Assembly (NCBI GenBank): GCA_001603115.1
Contig: LVBG01000022.1
Location: 51,189 to 115,188, forward strand
Source: Spirochaetales bacterium Spiro_05
GTDB taxonomy: Bacteria > Spirochaetota > Spirochaetia > Sphaerochaetales > Sphaerochaetaceae
Reading direction: 5' to 3'
DNA: 64,000 nt
The translations under genes were made by a program, and so were the position numbers. How positions within the stretch are numbered: the first letter of the stretch is position 1; every line of letters begins with the position of its first letter. Below the pieces are notes generated by a model that had not been told where the DNA came from, did not search any database, and saw only the letters and a list, made by a program, of their open reading frames with translations. Below, one piece after another: positions 43,852 through 52,967 of the stretch.

Positions 43852-43917
43852 CGTCCCTTAGCCTAGGGCTGCTCTTTGTGAATCATGTGAAGCTATGCTT
43901 CAGAGTGGATAAAACCT

Positions 43918-43945
43918 TTGAGCTCTGTACTCCCCGTGGTAGAAT
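43918..43945 (+). promoter_or_regulatory. Serpin gene promoter
   Basis: TTGAGC (43918-43923), 16 nt, TAGAAT (43940-43945); AAGGAG follows before ATG 43970. Confidence 0.5.
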
Positions 43946-43969
43946 ACACCCATTCAAGGAGATACCGCC

Positions 43970-45196
43970 ATGTACAGGCCCACCCTTTGCTTATGTATTC
44001 TTTGCATCCTTCCCACCTTAGCCTTCAGTATGCCCATTGCAGAGGAGTTACCCCTTGCACAGGTCGATGAACAGAGAAGCCTCGCATTTGGGTCGGCGGT
44101 GCGACAATTCTCCGACAAGCTCTTTCTCGATGGGCTTGAGCAGGAGAAGAACCAGATGATAAGCCCTCTTTCCGTCCTCTTCGCTCTCGCCATGAGTGCA
44201 AATGGAGCGAACGGCGAGACCCGGAGCCAGATGATTGAGGTACTTGCCAAAGGGCATCTGGACAGAGAGGAGCTCAATCTTGAAAGCCTTTCCTACCTCT
44301 CCAACCTCCCTGATACCGTAAGCATCGCAAACAGCTTGTGGGTGAACCAGCGGCTTTCCCTCTCCCCTTCCTTTGCCCGGGAAGCCAAGCACTACTATCA
44401 GGCCGAGACTACCGAACTGGATTTCTCAAAAGATGCCAGTGCCAAGCGAATCAACGATTGGGTGAGCAAGGCCACTCGCAACGCCATCAATTCGATCATC
44501 GACTCAACACGGGAAGAGATGGCGCTCTACCTCATCAATGCCATCTCTTTCAAGGATGATTGGAGATCCCCCTTTGAAGCGAGGGCAACGGCCACGAGAC
44601 CCTTTCATACCCGCAGTGGAGATGTCCGTTCGCCCTTCCTCAACCAAACAGGGTATTTTCCCTACGCCAAGACAGGGGGGGCATCCCTTCTGACCCTTCC
44701 CTACCAGAACGAACGCTATGCCATGCTCCTTATCCTGCCTGATGAGAAGCAGGATATCGCCGACTACCTGCATGCGTGGAAGGGGAAAGAGTTCAGTGCA
44801 TTCGTGCTTGAGCAAGCAATGAAAAGCCAAATGCAGCGAATCCGCTTGAGCCTGCCCAAGTTTGAAAGCAGGTACAAGGACAGTCTGGTCGACAACCTGA
44901 GCCGGCTCGGCATGACACACTGCTTCAGCCCCATGAGGGCCGACTTCAGTGCCTTGCTCAGCCCAAGCAGCAAGGAGGTGGTGATCGATGAGGTGCTCCA
45001 CAAGACGTTCATCAGGGTGGATGAGCAGGGCACTGAGGCGGCAGCAGTTACGGCAGTGATGATGAAAGTTACCAGCATGGCCCCACAGGACGAGCTCGTT
45101 CTTACCTTTGACCGCCCTTTCTTCTATGCCATTCTTGACCTTGAGGCTCACATACCCCTCTTTCTGGGTGTCTTGGACAACCCACTGCTCCCTTAG
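43970..45196 (+). CDS. Serpin (exported serine protease inhibitor)
   Basis: The 408-residue protein has a signal peptide (about 1-19) and a complete serpin fold: NQMISPLSVLFALAMSANGA, INDWVSKATRN, LINAISFKDDW, LPKFESRYKDSL and the closing RPFFYAILD with FLGVL. The hinge of the reactive loop reads EQGTEAAAVTAV (residues 352-363), with small residues as in inhibitory serpins, so it should trap proteases by loop insertion. Counting from the hinge puts the scissile bond near the KVTSM segment. The partner protease is unknown; an exported inhibitor suggests host or competitor proteases. Confidence 0.93.
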   Translation: MYRPTLCLCILCILPTLAFSMPIAEELPLAQVDEQRSLAFGSAVRQFSDKLFLDGLEQEKNQMISPLSVLFALAMSANGANGETRSQMIEVLAKGHLDREELNLESLSYLSNLPDTVSIANSLWVNQRLSLSPSFAREAKHYYQAETTELDFSKDASAKRINDWVSKATRNAINSIIDSTREEMALYLINAISFKDDWRSPFEARATATRPFHTRSGDVRSPFLNQTGYFPYAKTGGASLLTLPYQNERYAMLLILPDEKQDIADYLHAWKGKEFSAFVLEQAMKSQMQRIRLSLPKFESRYKDSLVDNLSRLGMTHCFSPMRADFSALLSPSSKEVVIDEVLHKTFIRVDEQGTEAAAVTAVMMKVTSMAPQDELVLTFDRPFFYAILDLEAHIPLFLGVLDNPLLP

Positions 45197-45248
45197 GTTT
45201 TTCACAATTCTGAGTTGAACTTCACACCCTATTTTGAGGAGGTACCCC

Positions 45249-46577
45249 ATCAACAGACTCACCCTACGCACCAAGCTCGGATTCGGCATCGGCGATCTGG
45301 GCGGCAATCTGTTCTTCACCATCATCGGTTTCTACCTGCTCTTCTACTTCACCGACGTAGTGGGCCTCCTGCCAGCTCTTGCCGGGACCGCCCTGATGAT
45401 CGGCAAGATCTGGGATGCAGTCACTGACCCGGTGACCGGGTACCTCTCAGACAGAACCCGCACCCGCTTTGGAAGGCGCAGGCCCTACATGTTCGTAGGA
45501 TCGATCCTCTCCTTCTTCTGCATGGGACTCATCTTCACCCCGGTACAGCTCTCCAGCCAAGCCTTGCTGTTCGTGTATCTGACATTTCTCTACTGCTTGC
45601 TCAACACCGCCTACACGCTGGTGAACATACCCTATGCAGCCCTGCTGCCTGAGCTCACCGAAGACTACTACCAGCGTACAATTCTCACTGGATACCGGAT
45701 GAGCTTTGCGGTGGTCGGCACCTTCATCGGTGCTGCTTTGGTCATGCCCATCGTCTCATCCTTCTCCTCGGCCACCCTGGGATGGTCTATGATGGGCACC
45801 TTCATGGGAGCGGTGATGCTTTTCTCCACCTTGGCTACCGTCTTTGCGATAACCGAGCCGTCTCATCCGCAGCAAGAAGTGCAGACTGGATTCTTCAGTA
45901 CGTTCGGTGAGGTGCTCAAGGAGAAGGTCTTTTTGACCGCCCTCCTTCCTTGGACGTTCTTCATCACCGGCACTTCGATGGTGCAGGGAGCCTTGGTCTA
46001 TTACTTCACCTACATCTTCGGCAACGAGGGGCTGTTTCAGCTTGCCTTGGTGGCACTGCTCTCCTTCAGCTTGCTGTGCATACCCATCTGGGTTCGCATC
46101 TCCCACCATATCGGCAAGAAACGATGCTATATGATAGGGATGGGCATCATGAGCGTGGGCGTCCTGCTCTTCAGCCTGCTTGGAGAGCATCTGGGACCGG
46201 TTTTCGGGGTGGCGATCATGGCCGTTTCCGGCATCGGCTTGTCAACTCACTACGTCATGCCGCATGCAATCCTTCCCGATATCGTCGAATATGATGTCAC
46301 CCTGCATGCAAAGGGGAGAAGAGAGGGCGTCTTCTCAAGCGTATGGACGTTCTCCAGCAAGCTTGGACAGGCCTTTGCCTTGGCTCTGAACGGGTGGATC
46401 TTGGCTCTCTTCGGCTACCAAAGTGAAGCCGTCGGGCCCCTGGCAAAGACCGGCATCATGCTGCTTTGCGGCCCGCTTCCCCTCATCTGGTATGTTCTGG
46501 GCATCATAATCCTCAGAACCTATCCCATCGATGAGGCGTTCTATCAGGACATTCTTTCCAAACGGAGCGAGTCGTGA
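45249..46577 (+). CDS. GPH family sugar:cation symporter (MelB-like)
   Basis: The 442-residue transporter has twelve membrane helices and the family motifs GFGIGDLGGNLFF, DAVTDPVTGYLSDRTRTRFGRRRPY and HAKGRREGVFSS. GPH carriers bring in melibiose, xylosides or glucuronides with Na+ or H+. The start is unusual: the only good ribosome site, GAGGAGG (45236-45242), points to an ATC codon at 45249, while the in-frame TTG at 45234 overlaps that site. The GTGA junction couples it to the next gene. Confidence 0.88.
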   Translation: MNRLTLRTKLGFGIGDLGGNLFFTIIGFYLLFYFTDVVGLLPALAGTALMIGKIWDAVTDPVTGYLSDRTRTRFGRRRPYMFVGSILSFFCMGLIFTPVQLSSQALLFVYLTFLYCLLNTAYTLVNIPYAALLPELTEDYYQRTILTGYRMSFAVVGTFIGAALVMPIVSSFSSATLGWSMMGTFMGAVMLFSTLATVFAITEPSHPQQEVQTGFFSTFGEVLKEKVFLTALLPWTFFITGTSMVQGALVYYFTYIFGNEGLFQLALVALLSFSLLCIPIWVRISHHIGKKRCYMIGMGIMSVGVLLFSLLGEHLGPVFGVAIMAVSGIGLSTHYVMPHAILPDIVEYDVTLHAKGRREGVFSSVWTFSSKLGQAFALALNGWILALFGYQSEAVGPLAKTGIMLLCGPLPLIWYVLGIIILRTYPIDEAFYQDILSKRSES

Positions 46578-47791
46578 AGCAATCGGACCAGAGCTTTCCC
46601 AAACCTCAGTACTCCCCTGTCATGAGAGCATTGGTGCGTATGATAGGACCTTTGTACCTCCGCCTCGGAGAAGGTATAAGTCAGGTGGATATCCACCATA
46701 AGCATATTCTCGACCAGGAGTTGCATGCCTTCAAACAAGGAAAGCAGCGCCTTATCATCGCCTTCCGTCATACTGCCAAAGAGGATGCCCCGGCCATCCT
46801 TGTGGGGGTGAAAGCGAGCCATCTGCGCTTCCTCTATGGCAGGGATGTCCTCAACTGGGCGGGCAAGGTGACCCGTTTCCTCTTTCCTCGCCTTGGGTTT
46901 GTGGCAGTGCAGAACCGCTACTCCAATCGTGAGGGGATTGAACTGCTCAAAGGCGAGTTGAGAGAGGGAAGGTTTCCCCTCTGCCTTGCTCCTGAGGGCC
47001 AAGTGACCTATCACATGTTCCACTGTGCCACGTTGCAAGCAGGAATCGCTTCCTTTGCCCTCTGGGCGATGGAGAGCGATCAGGAGGTTACCATCCTTCC
47101 CATTGCCACCGGCTATGCTCATCCTGTACAGAGAGAGCAGCTCTTCTTGCTGTGGGAACAAAAAAGCTCCCATACGCTGAAAAGCAAGGAGGCAGAGCAA
47201 GCCCTTGATGAAGCCTTCGACTACACCCTATCGATGGTTGCAAAGGCTTTCGGCCTTGTGGACAGCATGGAGCGATCCTTTCTGGAACGAAGGGATGCTC
47301 TCTGCACTCAGTTGCTGGAAAAGGGAGAGCTGTTGGCAGGCCTTGGGCACGAGGCAGACAACACGACCCTCGACAGGCTCTTTGCTTTGCGCTATGCAGG
47401 ACAAGACATACTCTTTGGGCCCCGGAAGGGAGAAGAGAAGAGGAGAGAAGAAGCGCAAACCTTTCTCAAATACAGCCAAGTGGTCGATGTTCTTGAGTAC
47501 CTGGACAGGGAGTATGGAGAAGGGGAAGCAAAACAGATCCGGCACAAAGAACTGATGCTGAACCTTCTGGATGTGCTCAACCGAGTCGAGGGGGGATCCA
47601 TCAACACACGCTATACCCCAAAAGGGAAGCGAGCCCATCTTCTGATCGGCGATCCGATACGGGTCAATGCTTTGCTCGAGACATCCCAGAGTCGCAAACA
47701 ACGACTCACAAGGATTGATAGGGCAATCCATGAGGTGCTTCAGAAGACGAGCAAGGAGCTGGAATCGATCATGCTTCCTTTGTCAGAGTGA
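46574..47791 (+). CDS. PlsC-like acyltransferase with long C-terminal extension
   Basis: The 405-residue protein has the acyltransferase motif H-x4-D in FRHTAKEDAP (about residue 63), a later FVAVQNRYSNREG segment and PEGQVTYH, equivalent to the EGT block of lysophosphatidic acid acyltransferases. About 190 residues of charged helical sequence follow the catalytic domain and were not recognised. It begins at GTG 46574 overlapping the symporter stop. It may acylate a glycerolipid or glycolipid. The last 23 nt overlap the convergent plsC gene. Confidence 0.72.
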   Translation: MKQSDQSFPKPQYSPVMRALVRMIGPLYLRLGEGISQVDIHHKHILDQELHAFKQGKQRLIIAFRHTAKEDAPAILVGVKASHLRFLYGRDVLNWAGKVTRFLFPRLGFVAVQNRYSNREGIELLKGELREGRFPLCLAPEGQVTYHMFHCATLQAGIASFALWAMESDQEVTILPIATGYAHPVQREQLFLLWEQKSSHTLKSKEAEQALDEAFDYTLSMVAKAFGLVDSMERSFLERRDALCTQLLEKGELLAGLGHEADNTTLDRLFALRYAGQDILFGPRKGEEKRREEAQTFLKYSQVVDVLEYLDREYGEGEAKQIRHKELMLNLLDVLNRVEGGSINTRYTPKGKRAHLLIGDPIRVNALLETSQSRKQRLTRIDRAIHEVLQKTSKELESIMLPLSE

Positions 47792-48437
47792 ATGTGATGG
47801 GCTTGCCTTCATAGTGACCACGAAGGGAGGGAGGCATCAAAGATGCCAGACGGAGCATGATCTCATCGGCCAGGGCCTGGCGGGTATCGGCATCAATGCG
47901 CCCGCCCTTTTGTACGATCTCAAAGACCTCACCTACCCTGACCGTGATCACCGTTCGCCTGAGGTGTTTGATGTTCTTCTTGAACTCGGTAAAACCCACC
48001 ACGGCAACGGGGATCATGGGAACGTCTTTCTTATGGGCGATGAAGGCAATACCCCCCTTTCCTTCCTGCAGCTTGCCGTCATGACTGCGCGTCCCCTCAG
48101 GGGCGATGGCAAGAATGTGTTTCTCATCCAGCACCTTGAAGCAAGCATCCATCGTAGCACGGCCCATGTTCTGCCGGTCGACAGGAATGGAAGCCCAGAG
48201 ATTCATCAGATAAGCCATGAACTTGTGGTCCCAAAGCTCTTGCTTGGCCATGGCATGCAGCTTGCGCGGCTGCAAAAAAGCATACAGCATGGGGCCTTCC
48301 AGATTGGAGGTATGGTTGACCATCATCAACAGGGGGCCTTGGTGAGGGACCTTGTCCAGTTCGCTCCGGTCAATGCGGAAAAACAGACGAAAGAAAGTTC
48401 TGAGGAGGCTGTTGATGATGCGTGCGGATATCTTCAT
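47769..48437 (-). CDS. plsC: 1-acyl-sn-glycerol-3-phosphate acyltransferase family protein
   Basis: The 222-residue protein has the four PlsC blocks: NHTSNLEGP (H-x4-E rather than the common H-x4-D), SIPVDRQN, APEGTRSHDG and IPVAVVGFTEF. It should make phosphatidic acid from lysophosphatidic acid. The ATG at 48437 has a -10 box 6 nt before it and no Shine-Dalgarno, so it is predicted to be leaderless. The Glu in block I is a conservative change that should be checked for activity. Confidence 0.88.
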   Translation of the reverse strand: MKISARIINSLLRTFFRLFFRIDRSELDKVPHQGPLLMMVNHTSNLEGPMLYAFLQPRKLHAMAKQELWDHKFMAYLMNLWASIPVDRQNMGRATMDACFKVLDEKHILAIAPEGTRSHDGKLQEGKGGIAFIAHKKDVPMIPVAVVGFTEFKKNIKHLRRTVITVRVGEVFEIVQKGGRIDADTRQALADEIMLRLASLMPPSLRGHYEGKPITFTLTKEA

Positions 48438-48443
48438 TGCCCC

Positions 48444-48472
48444 ATGATAGCAGACAGGTGAACTCATGCCAA
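48444..48472 (-). promoter_or_regulatory. plsC promoter, leaderless type
   Basis: On the minus strand TTGGCA (48467-48472), 17 nt, TATCAT (48444-48449), then 6 nt to the ATG. Confidence 0.6.
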
Positions 48473-48490
48473 GAAGTGCAAGCCTTGGGC

Positions 48491-49705
48491 TCAGAGCTTT
48501 CTGCGATTCTTGTTTCGGGTGATGAGCACCAAATACGGAACCACCAGGACGGTTGCAAGAAAAGCCATGAGGGAGAAGGCAAGCGGAAGGGAGTACAAGC
48601 TCCCGATCAGGCCGACCAGGGGGAAGATCATGATCATGAAGAGACTGTACGCCATACTCTGGAAACTGAGGATGGTCGCCCTGAACCGCGAAGGGATCAG
48701 GCGGTTCAGATAGGTTGAGATGGTAGGCGCCAAAAGGCCCTCCAGACTTCCATTGAGGATGTAGAAGAGAGCGGAATAGGGGGTGAGCGCTACCGTCCAG
48801 AGGGTGAACAGCAACAGGATCGGACAGACGATGAGAATCCCTTTCTGCCCAATGGCTCGTTCGATGCGATGCGCATTCACCGAAAAGAGGGCTGCAACCA
48901 GTGCATGCAGGCTGAAGATGAGGCCGATGTAGTCAGGCGTATACCCAAGATTTGTCCAGTGGTTCTGCAGGTAAAAGAAGAGGCAGATCATGAAGGCGAA
49001 CAGGGATTCACTGAAGATGATCAGAAAGGCTATGCGAGGAGTGGAAGCAAAGACTTTCATACTGTCAACCATCTGGTTTTTTAGCGAATGGGCAATGCTC
49101 TTCACCAGATTCGGCCTTTCCTCCTTTCGCATCTCCTCGTGTATGACGGGCTCCCTGAAAAACAGGGCTATGGCAAAACCGACCAGACTGGAAAGGATGG
49201 TAAGGCCGAAGGCCAGCATATAATCAACGCTGGCAAGGTATCCTCCGATGAGAAACGCTATGATGGAAGCGACGTTGTAGAGCAGCTCATCCCTACCCTT
49301 CACCGAGAGGTAGCGACTCTCATCGGCATCGAGAAGCAAGGAATCATAGAGCAGGGCATCCCCTGCCCCCGACTCGAGGTTGTACCCCAAGGCACTGAGG
49401 ACAAAGGCGAGAATCTGCAGCCAAAAAGTAGGTCCCCAATACATAAGGACCAAGCTCAGGGCATAACAGACCCTTCCGGCAAGCCTGCTTGTCTTGCGCC
49501 CCCAGATGTCTGCCACCGAACCGGTTGGCACTTCCATCAGAAAACTGGTGATGTGAAAGATGGCCTCGAGGGCACCGAGCTGGATGAGGGAGAAACCACG
49601 ACTCGCCAGATAGATCATCCATATGCCGTGGGTGAAGGAGAGATTCATGCATACGGTGAAGGCATAGGAGAGCGCAATGTTTCTGGTATACTGTTTCAGA
49701 GCCAC
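48491..49705 (-). CDS. MFS transporter
   Basis: The 404-residue protein has twelve hydrophobic segments and the loop motif SVADIWGRKTSRLAGR between helices 2 and 3, the standard MFS signature. The rest resembles drug or unknown-substrate exporters (YajR/SalX-like layout, EVPTGSVAD motif). The start is GTG 49705 with GGGGAGG 6 nt upstream; an in-frame TTG at 49720 lies in that ribosome site. plsC follows on the same strand with its own promoter. Confidence 0.83.
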   Translation of the reverse strand: MALKQYTRNIALSYAFTVCMNLSFTHGIWMIYLASRGFSLIQLGALEAIFHITSFLMEVPTGSVADIWGRKTSRLAGRVCYALSLVLMYWGPTFWLQILAFVLSALGYNLESGAGDALLYDSLLLDADESRYLSVKGRDELLYNVASIIAFLIGGYLASVDYMLAFGLTILSSLVGFAIALFFREPVIHEEMRKEERPNLVKSIAHSLKNQMVDSMKVFASTPRIAFLIIFSESLFAFMICLFFYLQNHWTNLGYTPDYIGLIFSLHALVAALFSVNAHRIERAIGQKGILIVCPILLLFTLWTVALTPYSALFYILNGSLEGLLAPTISTYLNRLIPSRFRATILSFQSMAYSLFMIMIFPLVGLIGSLYSLPLAFSLMAFLATVLVVPYLVLITRNKNRRKL

Positions 49706-49798
49706 GACTAACCTCCCCAAACCTCATCCAGCATACATGCATCAGAATACCTGAACAAGCCAAGAAACGGGTTTTTGTGCAAAATCCTGTGAAAAACA

Positions 49799-49807
49799 TG
49801 GTACAAT
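49799..49807 (+). promoter_or_regulatory. Extended -10 promoter of the AKR-ferredoxin gene
   Basis: TGGTACAAT is an extended -10 element (TG-n-TACAAT) 32 nt before the ATG; no good -35 box at standard spacing. Confidence 0.4.
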
Positions 49808-49839
49808 ACAAGGCACTAGACTACATCAGGAGCCCCCAG

Positions 49840-50970
49840 ATGGAAGAACGAGTGTTTGAGAACCTGAAGATTACGACATCACTGCTTGGCTTCGGAGCCA
49901 TGAGGCTTCCCCTCAACGAGAAAGGGGGCATTGAGAGAGCTGAGGCAGAAAAGATGCTCGATCTGGCATACGAGAACGGTGTCACCTACTATGATACCGC
50001 CTACACCTACCATGGAGGGGAGAGCGAACCGTTCTTGGGTGCGTACCTGAAGAAATACCAGCGCTCAACCTATCAGCTTGCCACCAAGCTGCCGCAATGG
50101 CTGGTCAACTCCCTTGATGATGCCAAGCGACTCTTTGAGGAACAACTGACCAGGCTGGGCCATGAGTACATCGACTTCTACCTGATTCATGCAATCGACA
50201 AGAAAGCGTTTGTGAAGATGGTGGACCTTGGGGTTGTCACCTACCTGGAGGAGGAGCAGAAACGGGGAAGGATCAGACACCTTGGATTCTCCTTCCACTC
50301 CATCTATGAGGACTTTGCCTATATTGCCTCTTTCCGCCGCTGGGACTTCTGCCAGATCCAGTACAACTACCTCGACACCGAGGAACAGGCAGGGGACAAG
50401 GGGTATGAGCTGTGCACCAAGCTCGGCATCCCGGTAATCGTCATGGAGCCGATCAAGGGAGGCTCGCTTGCCGCCCTTCCTCCGGATCTCGAAAAGAAGC
50501 TGAACGCGCTTGGGACGCAGACCGGCAGCGCTGCCTACGCCCTGAAGTGGGTGGCCGACCATCCGAATGTGAAGGTCATCCTCAGCGGCATGTCCACCTA
50601 CGGCCAGGTGCTGGAGAATCTTCAGACGTTTGAACAGCATACCCCGCTTACACAAGAAGAGATGCAGACACTCGATGAGATCGGCTTAGTCATGCGGAGC
50701 CGTGTCGGCAACGGGTGCACAGGGTGCAAGTACTGCATGCCCTGTCCTTTTGGGGTGGATATACCAGGCAATTTCGCTCTCTGGAACAAGTACAGGATGT
50801 TTGACAGCTACGCAGTGGTGAAGCAGATGTGGGAGCATGAGAAGGAGCAGGACAAGAGACCTACCTCCTGCACCGAGTGCGGCCAGTGTGTTCCGCTCTG
50901 CCCCCAGCACATCAACATTCCCGAGGACCTGAAGCTTGTGCAATCTGAGCTAACGGAAGCACGAAGCTAA
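49840..50970 (+). CDS. Aldo/keto reductase with C-terminal 4Fe-4S ferredoxin domain
   Basis: The 376-residue protein has an AKR barrel (GFGAMRLPL, YDTAYTYHGGESE with the catalytic Tyr, Lys in ATKLP, and His in YLIHAID) and a C-terminal region with two 4Fe-4S motifs, CTGCKYCMPC-P and CTECGQCVPLCP. This fusion is common in anaerobes; the cluster probably allows ferredoxin-linked electron transfer, but substrates are unknown. AGGAG lies 7 nt before ATG 49840. A divergent MFS gene lies upstream. Confidence 0.9.
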   Translation: MEERVFENLKITTSLLGFGAMRLPLNEKGGIERAEAEKMLDLAYENGVTYYDTAYTYHGGESEPFLGAYLKKYQRSTYQLATKLPQWLVNSLDDAKRLFEEQLTRLGHEYIDFYLIHAIDKKAFVKMVDLGVVTYLEEEQKRGRIRHLGFSFHSIYEDFAYIASFRRWDFCQIQYNYLDTEEQAGDKGYELCTKLGIPVIVMEPIKGGSLAALPPDLEKKLNALGTQTGSAAYALKWVADHPNVKVILSGMSTYGQVLENLQTFEQHTPLTQEEMQTLDEIGLVMRSRVGNGCTGCKYCMPCPFGVDIPGNFALWNKYRMFDSYAVVKQMWEHEKEQDKRPTSCTECGQCVPLCPQHINIPEDLKLVQSELTEARS

Positions 50971-51030
50971 GCCCAAAAGGCCTCGTCTTTTTTCCTTGGT
51001 TCGGATATTGTGCAGACAGAGAGGGACAAC

Positions 51031-51975
51031 ATGGAAGAGAGAGCATATGCAGCACTGCTGGGATGGTTCACCGGTGATGGGTTTGGAAGCCAGAGCGAGG
51101 GAAGAGAGGAACAAGAGCTCTCGCTCCTTGCCCCTGACGGCCTGACAGAGGTATATACCCTCGAAAGCATCTATGAGCTGTGTGGCATGAGCAGTGAGTC
51201 AAGTGATCTCTCTGTCCTGCTGGCCTTGAGCATGCTCGACAACAAAGCGTTGCTTGCCGACCATGTGAAGGCCTGTTACCGCAGGTATGTGAAAGGCGAG
51301 GGCGCAGAGCTCTCACCAGAGCTGGTGAGCAGCCTGGAACATGAGACCTCCACCACCGAATCTGCTTTCATCCTTTCACGATCATTGGTCATGGGTTTGG
51401 CTCTGATCGGAAAACCTGCCAAACGGCAGCGCCAACTCTCCAATCTCGAAAGCGCTCTGTTCAGCACCTCTTCCTTGGCCCAAGACGCTGCGTATCTGAT
51501 GAGCCTGGCCTTCTCTCTGACCATTTCGGAAAAGGCTGAGGATGCCTCCACGCTGGTAGGGCTGCTGCAGCAGCTGTGCTCAAAGCTTGCACTTGATGAG
51601 AGACTCGGCCAAATGCTGAGGACCTGTTTGGGCAGAACCGAAGTAAAGCACTATGAGGGGAAACAGCAGAAGATGGCCCTTCCTCTCCTGGACACCGTCT
51701 TCAGTACCCTCTTGCTGTCGGACTCCTATGAATCGGGGGTAAGATTGCTGGCAAGCCGAGGGGGAAATGCACGTCTCTGCTGTGCTCTCTATGGGGGTCT
51801 TGCGGCAAGCCTGGAAGGTTCTGACGCTGTTCCTGAGCGCTGGATCGATGAGCTGTTCGTATCGCCTGCCCTGGATTCGATGATCAAGAAACAGACGCTC
51901 TTCAAGCGTGAGACGATCAGGATGGAGAAGCTTGCTCGCACACTGGCGACCAGCCTCTTGGAACTTGAACTCTGA
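51031..51975 (+). CDS. ADP-ribosylglycohydrolase-like protein, metal site eroded
   Basis: The 314-residue helical protein starts with AALLGWFTGDGFGSQSEG, the N-terminal motif of ADP-ribosylglycohydrolases, and near the end has GGNARLCCALYGGLAASLEG, where the family has a GGDTDT metal motif followed by A-G-A-L. The Asp residues that bind Mg are missing (GGNARL). Removal of ADP-ribose is therefore doubtful; it may bind ligand only. GAGG precedes ATG 51031; GTG 51010 is an alternative start. An aldo/keto reductase gene follows after 14 nt. Confidence 0.65.
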   Translation: MEERAYAALLGWFTGDGFGSQSEGREEQELSLLAPDGLTEVYTLESIYELCGMSSESSDLSVLLALSMLDNKALLADHVKACYRRYVKGEGAELSPELVSSLEHETSTTESAFILSRSLVMGLALIGKPAKRQRQLSNLESALFSTSSLAQDAAYLMSLAFSLTISEKAEDASTLVGLLQQLCSKLALDERLGQMLRTCLGRTEVKHYEGKQQKMALPLLDTVFSTLLLSDSYESGVRLLASRGGNARLCCALYGGLAASLEGSDAVPERWIDELFVSPALDSMIKKQTLFKRETIRMEKLARTLATSLLELEL

Positions 51976-51989
51976 AAGAGGAGACAGTT

Positions 51990-52958
51990 ATGGAGTACCG
52001 CACCTTCGGAAAAACAGGAATCAAGGTATCAAGGCAGTGTTTCGGCACCATGAGCTTTGGTCATCGCGCCGACTACCAGATGTCAGAGACGATGTACAAG
52101 CTGTGCAGGGAGAAGGGCATCAATTTTTTTGATTGCGCCAATGTCTATCAGAGTGGAGTGGCCGAAGAGTACCTCGGCTCTTTCATCCATGCAGAGCGGG
52201 ACAAGGTGGTCATCACCACCAAGGCATTCAGTCCGATGGGAGACGATCCCAACCAAAGAGGAAGCTCCGCCAAGAATCTCAGGCGAAGTCTGGAAGAGAG
52301 CCTGAAGCGGCTGAAGACCGATTATGTGGATGTATTCTTTCTCCATGGCTTTGATGACCAGACCGATGAGACGGAAATACTGCGAACCTTGGACATTCTC
52401 CATCGAGAGGGAAAGTTCCTCAGTGTTGGGGTGAGCAACCATGCAGCATTCCAAGTGGAACGACTGCTCTGGACGGCGAAGCTCGAGCATCTGGTTGGCC
52501 TGCATGTCATCCAGCCGATGTACAACATTGCAAAGCGCATGGCGGAGGTAGAACTGCTTCCCATGGCACAGAAGGAAGGCCTTGCTGTCATGACTTACAG
52601 CCCCTTGGGTGGTGGCCTGCTTACCGGCCGATATGGGAAAGGGAAAGAGGGAAACGGACGCTTGGTGGAGAACCCTGCCTACAGCAAACGCTATGGGGGT
52701 CCCTTCTACGAGCAGGTGGCCACCGACTTCTCCGCTCTCTCCAAGGAAATCGGCATCAAGGAGCCAACGTTGGCTGTTGCTTGGGTTATGGCAAATCCAT
52801 GGGTAACCTGCCCCATCATCGGCAGTGCAAACGACATCCAGCTGCGAGACTCCCTTGCCGCCCTCGATGTGGTCCTTTCCCCGGAGGTGCTGAAAAGAAT
52901 CGATGCGATCAGCCCACCGCTTCCCCCTGCCCACGACCGAAGCGAAGTGCAGAAGTAA
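51990..52958 (+). CDS. Aldo/keto reductase
   Basis: The 322-residue NAD(P)H-dependent barrel has the start motif YRTFGKTGIKVS, FDCANVYQSGVAEE with the catalytic Tyr, the Lys in TTKAFSPMG, VFFLHGFD with the active-site His, and SPLGGGLLTGRY. It resembles the YajO/YakC and potassium-channel-beta-type AKRs that reduce aldehydes or dihydroxyacetone-like substrates. AGAGGAG lies before the ATG. It is probably cotranscribed with the ADP-ribosylglycohydrolase-like gene. Confidence 0.9.
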   Translation: MEYRTFGKTGIKVSRQCFGTMSFGHRADYQMSETMYKLCREKGINFFDCANVYQSGVAEEYLGSFIHAERDKVVITTKAFSPMGDDPNQRGSSAKNLRRSLEESLKRLKTDYVDVFFLHGFDDQTDETEILRTLDILHREGKFLSVGVSNHAAFQVERLLWTAKLEHLVGLHVIQPMYNIAKRMAEVELLPMAQKEGLAVMTYSPLGGGLLTGRYGKGKEGNGRLVENPAYSKRYGGPFYEQVATDFSALSKEIGIKEPTLAVAWVMANPWVTCPIIGSANDIQLRDSLAALDVVLSPEVLKRIDAISPPLPPAHDRSEVQK

Positions 52959-52967
52959 AGCAAGTGG

